Origin: Nocardia cyriacigeorgica
GTDB taxonomy: Bacteria > Actinomycetota > Actinomycetes > Mycobacteriales > Mycobacteriaceae
Direction of reading: 5' to 3'
Assembly (NCBI RefSeq): GCF_010858045.1
Contig: NZ_JAAGVC010000003.1
Span: 262,674 to 317,848 of the forward strand
Length of the DNA: 55,175 bases
Shown: in pieces, positions 8,506-16,771 of the stretch
Numbering within the stretch: the first letter of the stretch is position 1
Layout of the letters: every line of letters begins with the position of its first letter
Translations under genes and position numbers: made by a program
Notes under the pieces: model-generated
The model's database searches: none
Told to the model about the DNA's origin: nothing
Seen by the model: the letters and a program-made list of their open reading frames with translations, nothing else

Positions 8506-9540
8506 TCAACTGCTCGCCGGAACGCCGACCTGCTGCGGTGTCTTGTCATTGCGCAGCCCGCGCCAGCTGGGGTGGCGTAGGCCCTCGCCGGTGTATTCGC
8601 GGTATTCGATATCGCCGACCAGGACCGGGTCCACCCAGTGGGCGGCGCCGACGGCGGAGCGGGGCGGCGGTTGGGGGAAGGGCGGATCGGTGCGGGCGAG
8701 GGTATCGAGACGGGCGCGCAGGGAGCGGCGGACGGCGGCGGTGAAGCCGGTACCGACGTTGCCGAGGTAGACGAGGCGGCCGTCCGGGTCGTTGGCGCCG
8801 AGGATCAACGATCCGAAGGTGGATGCCATGGCGCCGTTGCCGGTGGTCCAGCCCGCCACGATCGCCTCGGTGGTCTTGCGCAGGGGCGTTTTGATCCAGG
8901 CGGGGGAGCGGCGGCCGGGCTGATAGGTGGAATCGATGCGTTTGGACACGATGCCTTCGAGATGGTTCTCCCGGGCCACGGCGATGAGCTTGTCGGCGTC
9001 GACGTCGAGCCAGTGCGGCGGAGTGCGCACCGGCGCGTCGGTGAACTCCAGCTCCTGCAAACGCTCGCGCCGTCGCAGGTACGGCAGGCCGGTCAGCGAG
9101 TCGGGGCCGGCACCGAGGATGTCGAACAGATGCAGCTGCACCGGCACCGCGGCGATCAATTGGTTGGTCGGCCGCACGACATGCATCCGCCGCTGCAACA
9201 ATGCGAACGACGGCGCGCCCGTGGCGCTCTGGGCGATGATCTCGCCGTCGAGTACCAGCTCACGCCCGCCCGCCAGATCGCCGAGCACGCCGGCCAACTC
9301 CGGATACGACCCGGTGACATCGCGCTGATTGCGGCTGTAGAGCCGGCATTCACCGCCCCCGCAGACCACGATCGCCCGCACCCCGTCCCACTTCATCTCG
9401 ACCGCCCACTCGGCATCATCGGGCGGCCGTCCTGAGACGGCAAGCATCGGCGCCGGAACCGCGACCACCGCCCCAGCGTATCCGCAGCAAACCTCCGCGT
9501 CCGCCGATTCGCTCGGGGCACGGTCGGGCGGCGTGTTCAC
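8506..9540 (-). CDS. ATP-dependent DNA ligase (LigC/LigD-ligase type)
   Basis: A 344-aa nucleotidyltransferase. EMKWDGVR (Lys50 is the adenylated lysine), LVLDGEI (96-101), HLFDIL, LEGIVSKR (194-201) and WIKTPLRK (215-222) are motifs I, III, IIIa, IV and V of ATP-dependent DNA ligases; WRGLRNDK near the C-terminus lies in the OB-fold part and is typical of the LigD ligase domain. Only the ligase module is present: no polymerase or nuclease domain, so it is a stand-alone ligase. GTG 9540 overlaps the stop of the CocE-like gene as GTGA; ATG 9447 (313 aa) is the alternative start. Role: sealing of nicks or double-strand breaks, probably in repair; its coupling to metabolic genes is odd. Confidence 0.85.
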   Translation of the reverse strand: MNTPPDRAPSESADAEVCCGYAGAVVAVPAPMLAVSGRPPDDAEWAVEMKWDGVRAIVVCGGGECRLYSRNQRDVTGSYPELAGVLGDLAGGRELVLDGEIIAQSATGAPSFALLQRRMHVVRPTNQLIAAVPVQLHLFDILGAGPDSLTGLPYLRRRERLQELEFTDAPVRTPPHWLDVDADKLIAVARENHLEGIVSKRIDSTYQPGRRSPAWIKTPLRKTTEAIVAGWTTGNGAMASTFGSLILGANDPDGRLVYLGNVGTGFTAAVRRSLRARLDTLARTDPPFPQPPPRSAVGAAHWVDPVLVGDIEYREYTGEGLRHPSWRGLRNDKTPQQVGVPASS

Positions 9541-11582
9541 ACCAGGTCGCGGGGGATGCGCCGGTGCCAGTTCTGCGAATACACCCGCTGGTCGACCACC
9601 CGCGGGTCGACGGTGGACAGGTCGATCTCGTAGGCGTCGAGCCGGGCGTCGATGACGAACTCCTCGGCGGTGCAGCGCAGCACGGTGCGGGTGACGATCT
9701 CGGTGCGCCAGCTGCCGCGCTCGAGACGGCGCACGGTGCGGGTCTCGCCGCGTACGGAGGTGACATCGTTGCCACGGAAGCTGAACCATTCGGTGGTGGC
9801 ACGCCGGACCCGGGTTCCGGTCTCGTCCAAACGGATGATGCCCTGGTCGTTCTCCACTTCGAGCGTGGAGACGCCGCTGGCCAGGTCGCGTTCCACCTTC
9901 CAGTGGTGCTTGCCCGGCTGCAACCGAGTGCTGGCGTCCGGTGGCGCCGCTTCCGGGGCGCCGAAGGAACGCGGCTCGGTGTCCCCGCGCCGGGCCGGAC
10001 GATGCGGCAGCATGAGCGAGCTGCGCCCCGCCACCAGGGTGAGCATGACGGGCTCCGGCGACGGCCAGGCCAGCGGCCAGTACGACGAGGAGATCGACAG
10101 CCGGATCCGGTGACCGGGCGGGAACGAGTGGGCGATGCCGTTGAGCGGCACCCGGACCCGGTAGTGGCGGCCCGGCTCCAGCGGCCGCGGATCGGCGCTG
10201 CCGTCGCGATGGGTGAGGTTGAGCAGCCCGTAGGTCACCCGGGTCGCCTCGCCATTGGGCGCCACATCCGACAGCCGCGCGGCGACCATCGCGTTCGGAC
10301 GGTCCGCCGACACCTCCAGCTCCAGGCTCGGCAGCCCCAGCACCTCGAAGGTGTCCTCCAATGCCTCGGTCTCGAAGACCAGCGACCCGCCGTCCTCCTC
10401 GCGCTGGTCCGACGGGAGATCCGGGGTCGCGGCATAGGACGCCCATTTGCCTGCGAACATGCCGACACTCAATGGCGACTGCACGTGCAGCAGGCGGGCG
10501 TCGATCTCGGCCGGCGCCTCGGCCAAGGTGTAGCGCCCGAGCACGTAGTGCCGCGGCTCGATTCCCGCGGAGGGCCACCGCGGTTCACCGACCCAGCGGC
10601 CGGGCCGGTCCTCGTAGGACGGCTGCGGTGACACGCTGTCCTGCATCCACGCCCGCAGCATCGGCTCGTCCATGATCCCGGTGTCGACGCCTTTGAGCCA
10701 GTGATCCCACCAGCGCACCAGCTCCTGGAGGAACCCGATCGCCGGGCCGGGCACCCCCAGATGCGGGTACTTGTGCCCCCACGGTCCGATGATGCCGAGA
10801 CGGGGCACCTCGAGGTGTTCGAGCAGCCGGAAGATGGCATTGGTGTATCCGTCGGCCCAGCCGCCGACCACCAGCACCGGGCAGCGCACCGCGCCGTAGT
10901 CCTCGTTCACCGACGCCCGTTTCCAGTAGTCGTCGCGGTGTTGATGGCGCAGCCACTGCTCGATCCACAGCCCACTGCCCGCCAGCCGTTCGTGCCACAT
11001 CTCGCGCCAGCGATCACCGACGATGTCCGGATCCGGTGGCAGGCTGTTGAAGGCGAACATCACCGTCGCTTCGGACAAATTGTCCGAGAGCAGGCAGCCA
11101 CCCATGTAGTGCATGTTGTCGACATAGAGGTCCTCGGTCGCCGACGCGCTCATCACCGCCTTCAACGCGGGCGGGCGCTGAGCGGCCACCTGCAAACTGT
11201 TGAAACCGCCCCAGGAAATGCCCATCATGCCGACATTGCCGTCGCACCACGGCTGCGCGGCCAGCCATTCGATGACGTCGCAGGCATCCTGGTGTTCGGT
11301 GGGCAGGTACTCATCGGTGAGCACACCGTCGGAGTCGCCGCTGCCGCGCAGGTCGACCCGCACGCTGACATACCCGTGCCCGGCCAGATAGGGATGGTTC
11401 AACGCATCTCTGGCTCGGGTGAGGTCGCGTTTGCGATACGGGATGTACTCGAACACCGCAGGTAGTGGCGTGTCGGCGACCGGTCGCCACACGCGAGCCG
11501 CGAGCCGGGCCCCGTCGCGCATCGGGATGAAGATGTTCTCGATCTCGCGCACCCGGTAGGGAAACGATTCGACCGTATGCAC
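9537..11582 (-). CDS. CocE/NonD family hydrolase (X-Pro dipeptidyl-peptidase fold)
   Basis: A 681-aa serine hydrolase. GISWGGFNS around Ser123 is the nucleophile elbow, preceded by VRVDLRGSGDSDG (75-87), both typical of the CocE/S15 family; the C-terminal third (from about residue 400) is the jelly-roll domain of the same family with RIRLSISSSYWP. Such enzymes cleave acyl esters (cocaine esterase) or X-Pro peptides. No signal peptide is visible. The start is GTG 11582, immediately after the TGA of the ATP-grasp gene, so translation is coupled; its own stop overlaps the DNA ligase start. Substrate unknown. Confidence 0.85.
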   Translation of the reverse strand: MHTVESFPYRVREIENIFIPMRDGARLAARVWRPVADTPLPAVFEYIPYRKRDLTRARDALNHPYLAGHGYVSVRVDLRGSGDSDGVLTDEYLPTEHQDACDVIEWLAAQPWCDGNVGMMGISWGGFNSLQVAAQRPPALKAVMSASATEDLYVDNMHYMGGCLLSDNLSEATVMFAFNSLPPDPDIVGDRWREMWHERLAGSGLWIEQWLRHQHRDDYWKRASVNEDYGAVRCPVLVVGGWADGYTNAIFRLLEHLEVPRLGIIGPWGHKYPHLGVPGPAIGFLQELVRWWDHWLKGVDTGIMDEPMLRAWMQDSVSPQPSYEDRPGRWVGEPRWPSAGIEPRHYVLGRYTLAEAPAEIDARLLHVQSPLSVGMFAGKWASYAATPDLPSDQREEDGGSLVFETEALEDTFEVLGLPSLELEVSADRPNAMVAARLSDVAPNGEATRVTYGLLNLTHRDGSADPRPLEPGRHYRVRVPLNGIAHSFPPGHRIRLSISSSYWPLAWPSPEPVMLTLVAGRSSLMLPHRPARRGDTEPRSFGAPEAAPPDASTRLQPGKHHWKVERDLASGVSTLEVENDQGIIRLDETGTRVRRATTEWFSFRGNDVTSVRGETRTVRRLERGSWRTEIVTRTVLRCTAEEFVIDARLDAYEIDLSTVDPRVVDQRVYSQNWHRRIPRDLV

Positions 11583-12866
11583 TCAGTCGACCTCCTGGAA
11601 TTCGAACCGAAGGGCCTCGAGACAGTCCTGATACCGCTGTTCGAGCTCGGCGTGATCGTTCGCGCCGATGTAGAGGGTGGCGAGCCGGTACCGATAGGCA
11701 TCCTGATTCGGCAGCTCCGACAAGCGGTCGCCGACATTCACGTCGATGTGCACCACCGTCGCCGGGAACCGCCGGCGCAGCGCCGCGATCTCGCTCTCGG
11801 CCGGCACCCTCGTGACCACACCGTCGTCGTACCGGGGGATCAGGCATTGGGCGGCGACGGCGAAATCACCCTGCCGGGAAGGCATCCGCGGCCTGCGCCC
11901 GAGCGCGACGTCGATGGCGACCGAATGATTCGAGGTGCCATCGACTTTGACGAACAGATCGCTGTGCGACTGCGAGATCCGGGTATTGATCTCGATCAGC
12001 CACAGCTGTGCGGTCTCCGGCTCCCACATGAACTCGGAGTTGAAGCAGCCGTTGTCGAAACCGATGTGGCGCAGGTACCGCTCGGTGACGTCGATCATCT
12101 GCTGTTGGACCTCGACCGGCACCGTGCGTGCCGGGTAGTCCAGGTGCACGAAACTGTGGCCCGCTTCGTCCTTGCGCATGTCGAACACCCCGTGCACGTG
12201 GTACTCGCCCTGGAACATCGATCCTTCCGGCGCCGCCTGGATCCCGCTGACGACCTGTTCGGCCAGGCAGGTGCGACCGCCGACGGCCCGGGCCTCCTCG
12301 GGGACGCGCACCCGCTCGAGTACCTGGTCGAAGGGGTCGGCGATGCGCGCGATGGCGTCCCTGATCTCGGCGGTCGCGTCGGCGAACTGCTGTGCGTCGG
12401 CGATCTCGAACCCCAGCTGTGAGGAATGCGCCTTGATCGGCTTCACCCAGAACGGGAACGCCAGGTCGATCGTGTCCAGCGCGTGCGCATCGAAGGGGTC
12501 GAAGGCGGCGAACCCGGGGACGCATTCGGGCACCGACGCCCGTTGCAGCATCCGGCTCCACAACTTGTGTTCGCAGCCGATCACACTGTCCAGGCTCGGC
12601 GAGGGCAGGTGATACTCGGCGGCCAGGATCGGCACGAGCACGCTGGTCGGGAAGTCCCAATGCGCGATGATCGCGTCGATCGGGCCGTCGAACGCGGCGA
12701 GTTCGTCGCGTGCGCGCCGGAGCAGCTCGTCGAAGTCGAACTCCTCGGCCGAGACCAGCGCGTCGTAATCGAGCAATCCGTGCACGCGCAAGCCACCGGG
12801 CACCTCGACCGTCTCCAGGTCGGCGCGCTGCCCGCGCGTCAGACCCGGGACGAAGACATTCACCAC
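11583..12866 (-). CDS. ATP-grasp domain-containing ligase
   Basis: A 427-aa protein with an ATP-grasp layout: N-terminal pre-ATP domain, KLWSRML and FPFWVKPIKAHSS (nucleotide-binding Lys), then CFNSEFMWE and LIEINTRIS with the acidic Mg-binding residues (Glu and Asn). ATP-grasp enzymes join a carboxylate to an amine or thiol through an acyl phosphate. The start is the first of two tandem GTG codons, 5 nt after GGAGGA (12872-12877); the second GTG (12863) is possible. It heads a three-gene unit with a CocE-type hydrolase and a DNA ligase. Product unknown; an amide or peptide-like metabolite handled by ligase and hydrolase is a guess. Confidence 0.75.
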   Translation of the reverse strand: MVNVFVPGLTRGQRADLETVEVPGGLRVHGLLDYDALVSAEEFDFDELLRRARDELAAFDGPIDAIIAHWDFPTSVLVPILAAEYHLPSPSLDSVIGCEHKLWSRMLQRASVPECVPGFAAFDPFDAHALDTIDLAFPFWVKPIKAHSSQLGFEIADAQQFADATAEIRDAIARIADPFDQVLERVRVPEEARAVGGRTCLAEQVVSGIQAAPEGSMFQGEYHVHGVFDMRKDEAGHSFVHLDYPARTVPVEVQQQMIDVTERYLRHIGFDNGCFNSEFMWEPETAQLWLIEINTRISQSHSDLFVKVDGTSNHSVAIDVALGRRPRMPSRQGDFAVAAQCLIPRYDDGVVTRVPAESEIAALRRRFPATVVHIDVNVGDRLSELPNQDAYRYRLATLYIGANDHAELEQRYQDCLEALRFEFQEVD

Positions 12867-13038
12867 GTTCGTCCTCCAAATGCGGCTACCGCGATGACGG
12901 CGTCGGGCCGGGCAGCGACAGCCGCTCTCACGCCACAGCTCGACGGGCTCTTGGACACCGGCTACCCCGTACCGGGCGCGGCACGCACCCGGCACGATTC
13001 CGGGCCGCTGCGCACCCCTCGTTGAGACCGGCCATCGG

Positions 13039-13880
13039 GGGTTCCATCAGGCCACGGCCGCCGCGGTGCCGGTCAACAATGTGCACCTGGTGCGCGGCAT
13101 GCTCGGCAGGCCCGGCTGCGGGGTGTTGCAGATGAACGGCCAGCCCACCGCCGAGAACACCCGTGAATGCGGCGCCGACGGCGACCTGCCGGGGTTCCGC
13201 AACCAACCCGGCGGTCTCGCTGCCGGAGCTGGGACGTATCCGCGAGATCCTGTCGCAGGAGCGGCTGTTTCTGGTGGTGCAGGATATTTTCCGGACCGAA
13301 ACCGCCGAACTGGCCGATGTGGTGCTGCCCGCGGCGGCGTGGGGTGAGAAGACCGGCACCTTCGACGGGCAGCCGCTACCGGCCTGGCATGATCCGGAAT
13401 CGGCGTTCGAGGCATGGCAGCGGTGCTCGGACGGCCGACCCTGCGATTACACCGGCGTCGGTTACCGAATGCTGCGCGGTGGTGATCGCCGGAGCGGATG
13501 CCGCCGACCTCGGCATCTCCGAGGGAGATCTGCTCGAGCTGACCTCGCCGCGCGGCACGATCCGGGCGCACGCTCGGGTATCGAGGATTCGGCGGGGTGT
13601 GTTGTTCGTACCGTTCCACTACGGCTACTGGGATGCCGAGGGGCACGGTCATGATCGTGCCGCCAACGAAATGACCGTCACCGATTGGGATCCGGTGTCC
13701 AAACAACCCCTGTTCAAGACTTCGGTGGCAGCGGTCCGCCGCCTCGCCCGCGGCAGCGAACCGGCCCGCGCACCGACCAATACGTCCTCGGCGCCGCTGG
13801 ACCAGTCCGTGCCGCCCACCCGTGGGGGAGCGCAGGCGATGGCGGACTCCGATGTCACCGCTACGAGGAGCTCCCGATGA
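13039..13880 (+). pseudogene. Decayed molybdopterin (bis-MGD) oxidoreductase
   Basis: Pieces of one gene lie in order but in different frames. Frame 1 (from about 13039) reads QATAAAVPVNNVHLVRGMLG then [20 protein letters not shown]; after FRN the match jumps, with loss of a stretch, to [17 protein letters not shown] and [20 protein letters not shown] in a second frame; a further in-frame loss joins GEKTGTF to [17 protein letters not shown]; a third jump leads to [20 protein letters not shown] and NEMTVTDWDPVSKQPLFK. These are conserved blocks of the large subunit of assimilatory nitrate reductase/formate dehydrogenase-like enzymes, normally over 650 aa with an N-terminal Fe-S region that is absent here. 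No start codon or cofactor-binding N-terminus remains, so it cannot encode an active enzyme. Confidence 0.75.
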
Positions 13881-14224
13881 CATTGGCGATGCCGCTCGAC
13901 GAACTCCATCGCGGTGAGCACACGCTCGAGCACGACCTCACCGCGCTCTCGGCCCATCACCACGGCGAGCACGAGATCCGCTACATCGCAGGCGATCTCG
14001 CCGCCTGGTCGCGCGAACATCGGAAGCGGATCGAGCGAGTGTGCCCGCACCGTGGTGCCGGCGCGCACCACGCGGTGAGCCTGCGATCGATCACCGCACC
14101 ACTACAGCGACGGGTGAGTGATCTGCTGGAACTGGCACAGGATTGCCATCCGCAGACCCTGCGTCAGCTGCGCTGGGCGAACGCCATGCTGAAAGTGCTG
14201 TCCCCGCAGATCCTCGCCGGCTGA
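13877..14224 (+). CDS. Companion protein of the Mo-oxidoreductase, probably internally deleted
   Basis: A 115-aa frame whose ATG overlaps the stop of the decayed oxidoreductase (ATGA) and has GAGGAG 6 nt upstream. The N-terminal LDELHRGEHTLEHDLTALS and the C-terminal CHPQTLRQLRWANAML resemble the two ends of a ferritin-like protein that I recall downstream of similar oxidoreductases in Streptomyces, where it is longer (about 165-180 aa); the middle seems to be missing. The frame is intact, but because its partner is a pseudogene, function is doubtful. His-rich HHHGEHE in the N-terminal half could be a metal site. Family recall is from memory and should be checked. Confidence 0.5.
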   Translation: MTLAMPLDELHRGEHTLEHDLTALSAHHHGEHEIRYIAGDLAAWSREHRKRIERVCPHRGAGAHHAVSLRSITAPLQRRVSDLLELAQDCHPQTLRQLRWANAMLKVLSPQILAG

Positions 14225-14363
14225 CCACCGTGGCCATCGCGTTATGACGAATAAGCGGTGCCGACCACACGATGTCGTAGACTGGTCGGTATTCAAAGGT
14301 TTGCCTTCAGAATGCAGGGTGGCCTGATCAGGGCGCGCAAGCGCACGGACCTGATTCGGGAGC

Positions 14364-14912
14364 ATGATGGCACCACATTCCGAGTTCGAGACCACCCCGT
14401 TGCCGCGCCGGGAACTCTCCGCGCTGTGCGGGCACCCCGATCCGAAGGACCGGCTGGTGTGCTGCCGGCGCAGCCGCGGCCGCTCGGTCGTGCTGTCGGT
14501 GCGCGGCGAGGCCGACGCCTTCACGCTGCCGCTATGGCGGCAGGCAGTCGCCGAGGCCGCCGAGGATGCGCGTGCCAAAGGTGGCGGGTTGATCGTCGAC
14601 ACCACCAGACTGAATTTCCTGTCCTGGCGCACCTTGGCCACGCTGGCCGAGGACGCTGAGCGCTTCGGATGCGACGGCGTACCGGTGTGCCTGGTCAGTA
14701 CCAGTTCCACGGTCTTCCGGCTCGCCGCCGCCGACCCGCGGGTCGGGCGGCTACCCATCCACTCCACCGTGGTGAGCGCGCTGACCCGGCTCGAGCTGGG
14801 CCGGCGCGGTTCACCTCCGCCGCGCGGAACCCGCCATCAGCAGACGCGCACCGCTCTCGTCGACCCGCCGCCGAGCGGGGACGGCTACAGCTCGACGAAT
14901 GGGCATGGCTGA
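14364..14912 (+). CDS. STAS-domain protein (anti-sigma factor antagonist-like)
   Basis: A 182-aa protein with a STAS fold at about residues 35-145: SVVLSVRGEADAFTLPLWR, then GGGLIVDTTRLNFLSWRTL where the phosphoacceptor Ser of SpoIIAA-type proteins would sit in the LSWRTL loop. STAS proteins bind anti-sigma kinases to free stress sigma factors. The N-terminus holds HPDPKD and a CC pair, and the C-terminal 35 residues are disordered and Pro/Ser rich. Two consecutive ATG codons (14364, 14367) follow a CGGGAG element. It converges on the PAS-ANTAR gene, another signalling protein. No kinase partner is adjacent. Confidence 0.75.
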   Translation: MMAPHSEFETTPLPRRELSALCGHPDPKDRLVCCRRSRGRSVVLSVRGEADAFTLPLWRQAVAEAAEDARAKGGGLIVDTTRLNFLSWRTLATLAEDAERFGCDGVPVCLVSTSSTVFRLAAADPRVGRLPIHSTVVSALTRLELGRRGSPPPRGTRHQQTRTALVDPPPSGDGYSSTNGHG

Positions 14913-14996
14913 CCGGGCGCACGCCACTTCGATGCCACGCCGGCGGCCCGGGCCTGCGACGTGGGCACACAGCCGCTCAGACGAGCCCGCCGACGA

Positions 14997-15734
14997 TCAC
15001 GCGGAATCTTCGTCCGGCTGCCCGTCGGAGCCGCCGTGATCGACGCCTGCCGTGCCGTCGCCTCCCAGTCGCCGGTGCACGGTGAGCAGCATGTGGTCGA
15101 ATCGGATGCGCTGCTGCGCGGGCGCCTCGCCCTGCGTGCGAAGTGCCGCGACGAGTAGTTCGGCGAAATCACGCAGTTTGATGTTGGTTTCCTGGGATCG
15201 CCACCGCAGCACCCGGAAGGCTTCGTCGGCACTGAGACCGTAGATGAGCATCAGAGCGCCCTTGGCCTGTTCGATGACGGATCGGGCGTGGATGATGTCG
15301 GGCACCGTCTCGTCGAGGATTTCCTTGCGCTGGACGTCGAAGGATCCGGTGACGTCCACGCAGTATCCGGTGGCGCCGACGACGACGCCGTCCTCGACCA
15401 GCGGCTCGCCCACCACGATGACATGATGTTGCTGCCCGGCGGTGTCCACGATGCGGTGCCTGCTGGAGAACGGTTCACCGGTCTCGATGGCCTGCGCGAT
15501 GCACCGCGCGACGCCCTCGCGGTCGTCGGGATGTTTGTGTGACAACAGCAGCTCGGTGGTCGGCTCCACCTCGCCGGGTTCGTATCCGTACAACCGGGCG
15601 GCCTCATCCGACCACGCCCAGTGCTCGTCGGTGAACCAGAGCCGCAGGATCCCCATCCGCTGCGGCTCTCCCGCCACTGCCTCCAGCGGATGGACAGTGG
15701 TGCCCGGTTCACTTTCGCCGCGCATGCTCGGCAC
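14997..15734 (-). CDS. PAS and ANTAR domain protein
   Basis: A 245-aa protein with a PAS fold at about residues 28-135 (WAWSDEAARLYGYEPGEVEP, HPDDREGV, then GATGYCVDVT) and an ANTAR domain at about 150-205 (RSVIEQAKGALMLIYGLSAD, then AFRVLRWRSQETNIKLRDFA). ANTAR domains bind RNA hairpins and prevent transcription termination, so this is a sensor-linked antiterminator. The PAS ligand is unknown. The start is GTG 15734, with ATG 15725 as the alternative. The C-terminal tail is acidic and Gly-rich. Its RNA targets are not obvious in the neighbourhood. Confidence 0.85.
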   Translation of the reverse strand: MPSMRGESEPGTTVHPLEAVAGEPQRMGILRLWFTDEHWAWSDEAARLYGYEPGEVEPTTELLLSHKHPDDREGVARCIAQAIETGEPFSSRHRIVDTAGQQHHVIVVGEPLVEDGVVVGATGYCVDVTGSFDVQRKEILDETVPDIIHARSVIEQAKGALMLIYGLSADEAFRVLRWRSQETNIKLRDFAELLVAALRTQGEAPAQQRIRFDHMLLTVHRRLGGDGTAGVDHGGSDGQPDEDSA

Positions 15735-15934
15735 CCGCCCGATTATCGTCTAACCAGCGGAAATATGCCAGGAGCCGGATCGCGGAGGCAGGGTGGCCGG
15801 CGGGGTCGTGCGGGCTCGACAACCACACCAGGAAACAGTTCTGAATCCCATGGTGAAATCACGCGCGACCGGTCGCCGGTACTGCTTCAATTAGCTATCC
15901 GGCGAGGGCGATCGCCGGGAGCGGAGGGTGGACG

Positions 15935-16771
15935 ATGGATCCGCAGGCGATTCGAACGGCTCTCTATGGCGGCGATCCGGCCGGGACCGATCACGGGAGA
16001 CCATGGCCCGGGATCGCCCCGATATTCGCCGTGGCCGCCGCATCGGTGCTGATCTGCGCGGGATGCGGTACGACGCCTCCCACTGCTCGTACCCCACCGC
16101 CTCCCGTCGGTGCGACGACGTCGAACGAGGCGGCCATCGCGACCACGCCGAGCGGTGCCGGACCCGACAACACGACCGGTGGCCAGGTGCCGCCACGTGG
16201 CCCGGGAACCGGTGGGCCGCCGCCGGTTCCGGGGAAGCCGGATCGTGGTGGGGGCGGCGGTGGGCCGGTCGCGCCGATCCGGATCGCGAACCCGGTGCAG
16301 CGTCAGGGGACCCCCATCGACCCACTGCTCGCGGAGGTGCGTGCCGCTGTCGCCAGCGTGTGCGACGGGTGCGTGGTGACGAAGGGCATCAACCCGGATT
16401 CCGAACGCACACAATGCGTGTACGACGGATTCAGCGGCGCGCAACACGAACCGTGGGATGATGAGAGCGATCCGATCGGGGGCTATCTGCTCATCACGCC
16501 CGGTGTGCCACTGGTGTTGCTGACCGGCCCGGTTTCCTGCGATCCCACGGATCCCGGTGGGACGGGCGGTACCGGTGAGGGCGGCACCGGTGGTCCCGGT
16601 GAGGGCGGGACGGGCGGTTCCGGTGAGGGTGGAACGGGCGGTACCGGTGAGGGCGGGACCGGTGGTTCCGGTGAAGGTGGAACGGGCGGTACCGGTGAGG
16701 GCGGAGCCGGTGGCTCTGGAGCAGGCGTGACCGAGACTCCCGAGACCGGTGATGGCGCAGCAGCCCCCTGA
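15935..16771 (+). CDS. Secreted or lipid-anchored protein with Gly-rich octapeptide repeats
   Basis: A 278-aa protein. A hydrophobic segment (about residues 29-44, ending LICAGC) is either a lipoprotein signal with a slightly off-consensus lipobox (Cys at -3) or an anchor; the low-complexity Thr/Pro region follows. A small folded part (about 112-200) has four Cys (CDGCVV, TQCVYDG, SCDP). The C-terminal quarter is six 8-residue repeats of type GEGGTGG(T/S/P) (DNA 16574-16717). I recognise no family. The ATG at 15935 has GGAGGG upstream. Its end overlaps the start of the next membrane protein by 20 nt, so both are probably co-expressed and act at the cell envelope. Confidence 0.65.
   Translation: MDPQAIRTALYGGDPAGTDHGRPWPGIAPIFAVAAASVLICAGCGTTPPTARTPPPPVGATTSNEAAIATTPSGAGPDNTTGGQVPPRGPGTGGPPPVPGKPDRGGGGGGPVAPIRIANPVQRQGTPIDPLLAEVRAAVASVCDGCVVTKGINPDSERTQCVYDGFSGAQHEPWDDESDPIGGYLLITPGVPLVLLTGPVSCDPTDPGGTGGTGEGGTGGPGEGGTGGSGEGGTGGTGEGGTGGSGEGGTGGTGEGGAGGSGAGVTETPETGDGAAAP
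16574..16717 (+). repeat. 24-bp coding tandem repeat, six units
   Basis: Units start at 16574, 16598, 16622, 16646, 16670 and 16694, each encoding GEGGTGG plus Thr, Ser or Pro (Ala in place of Thr in the last). The seventh residue variation alternates S/T, and third-position changes separate the copies. Such a perfect-phase minisatellite can gain or lose units without breaking the frame. Confidence 0.9.

Noticed and set aside
9541..10578. Continuous frame extending the DNA ligase upstream to about 690 aa
   Set aside because: It lies inside the CocE-like gene in another frame, is Arg/Ala/Gly-rich without conserved motifs, and the GTGA overlap marks the real start.
16574..16717. Glycine-rich repeat as PE_PGRS-type
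   Set aside because: No PE domain at the N-terminus and repeats are GEGGTGG, not GGA/GGN; it is a low-complexity tail of an unrelated protein.
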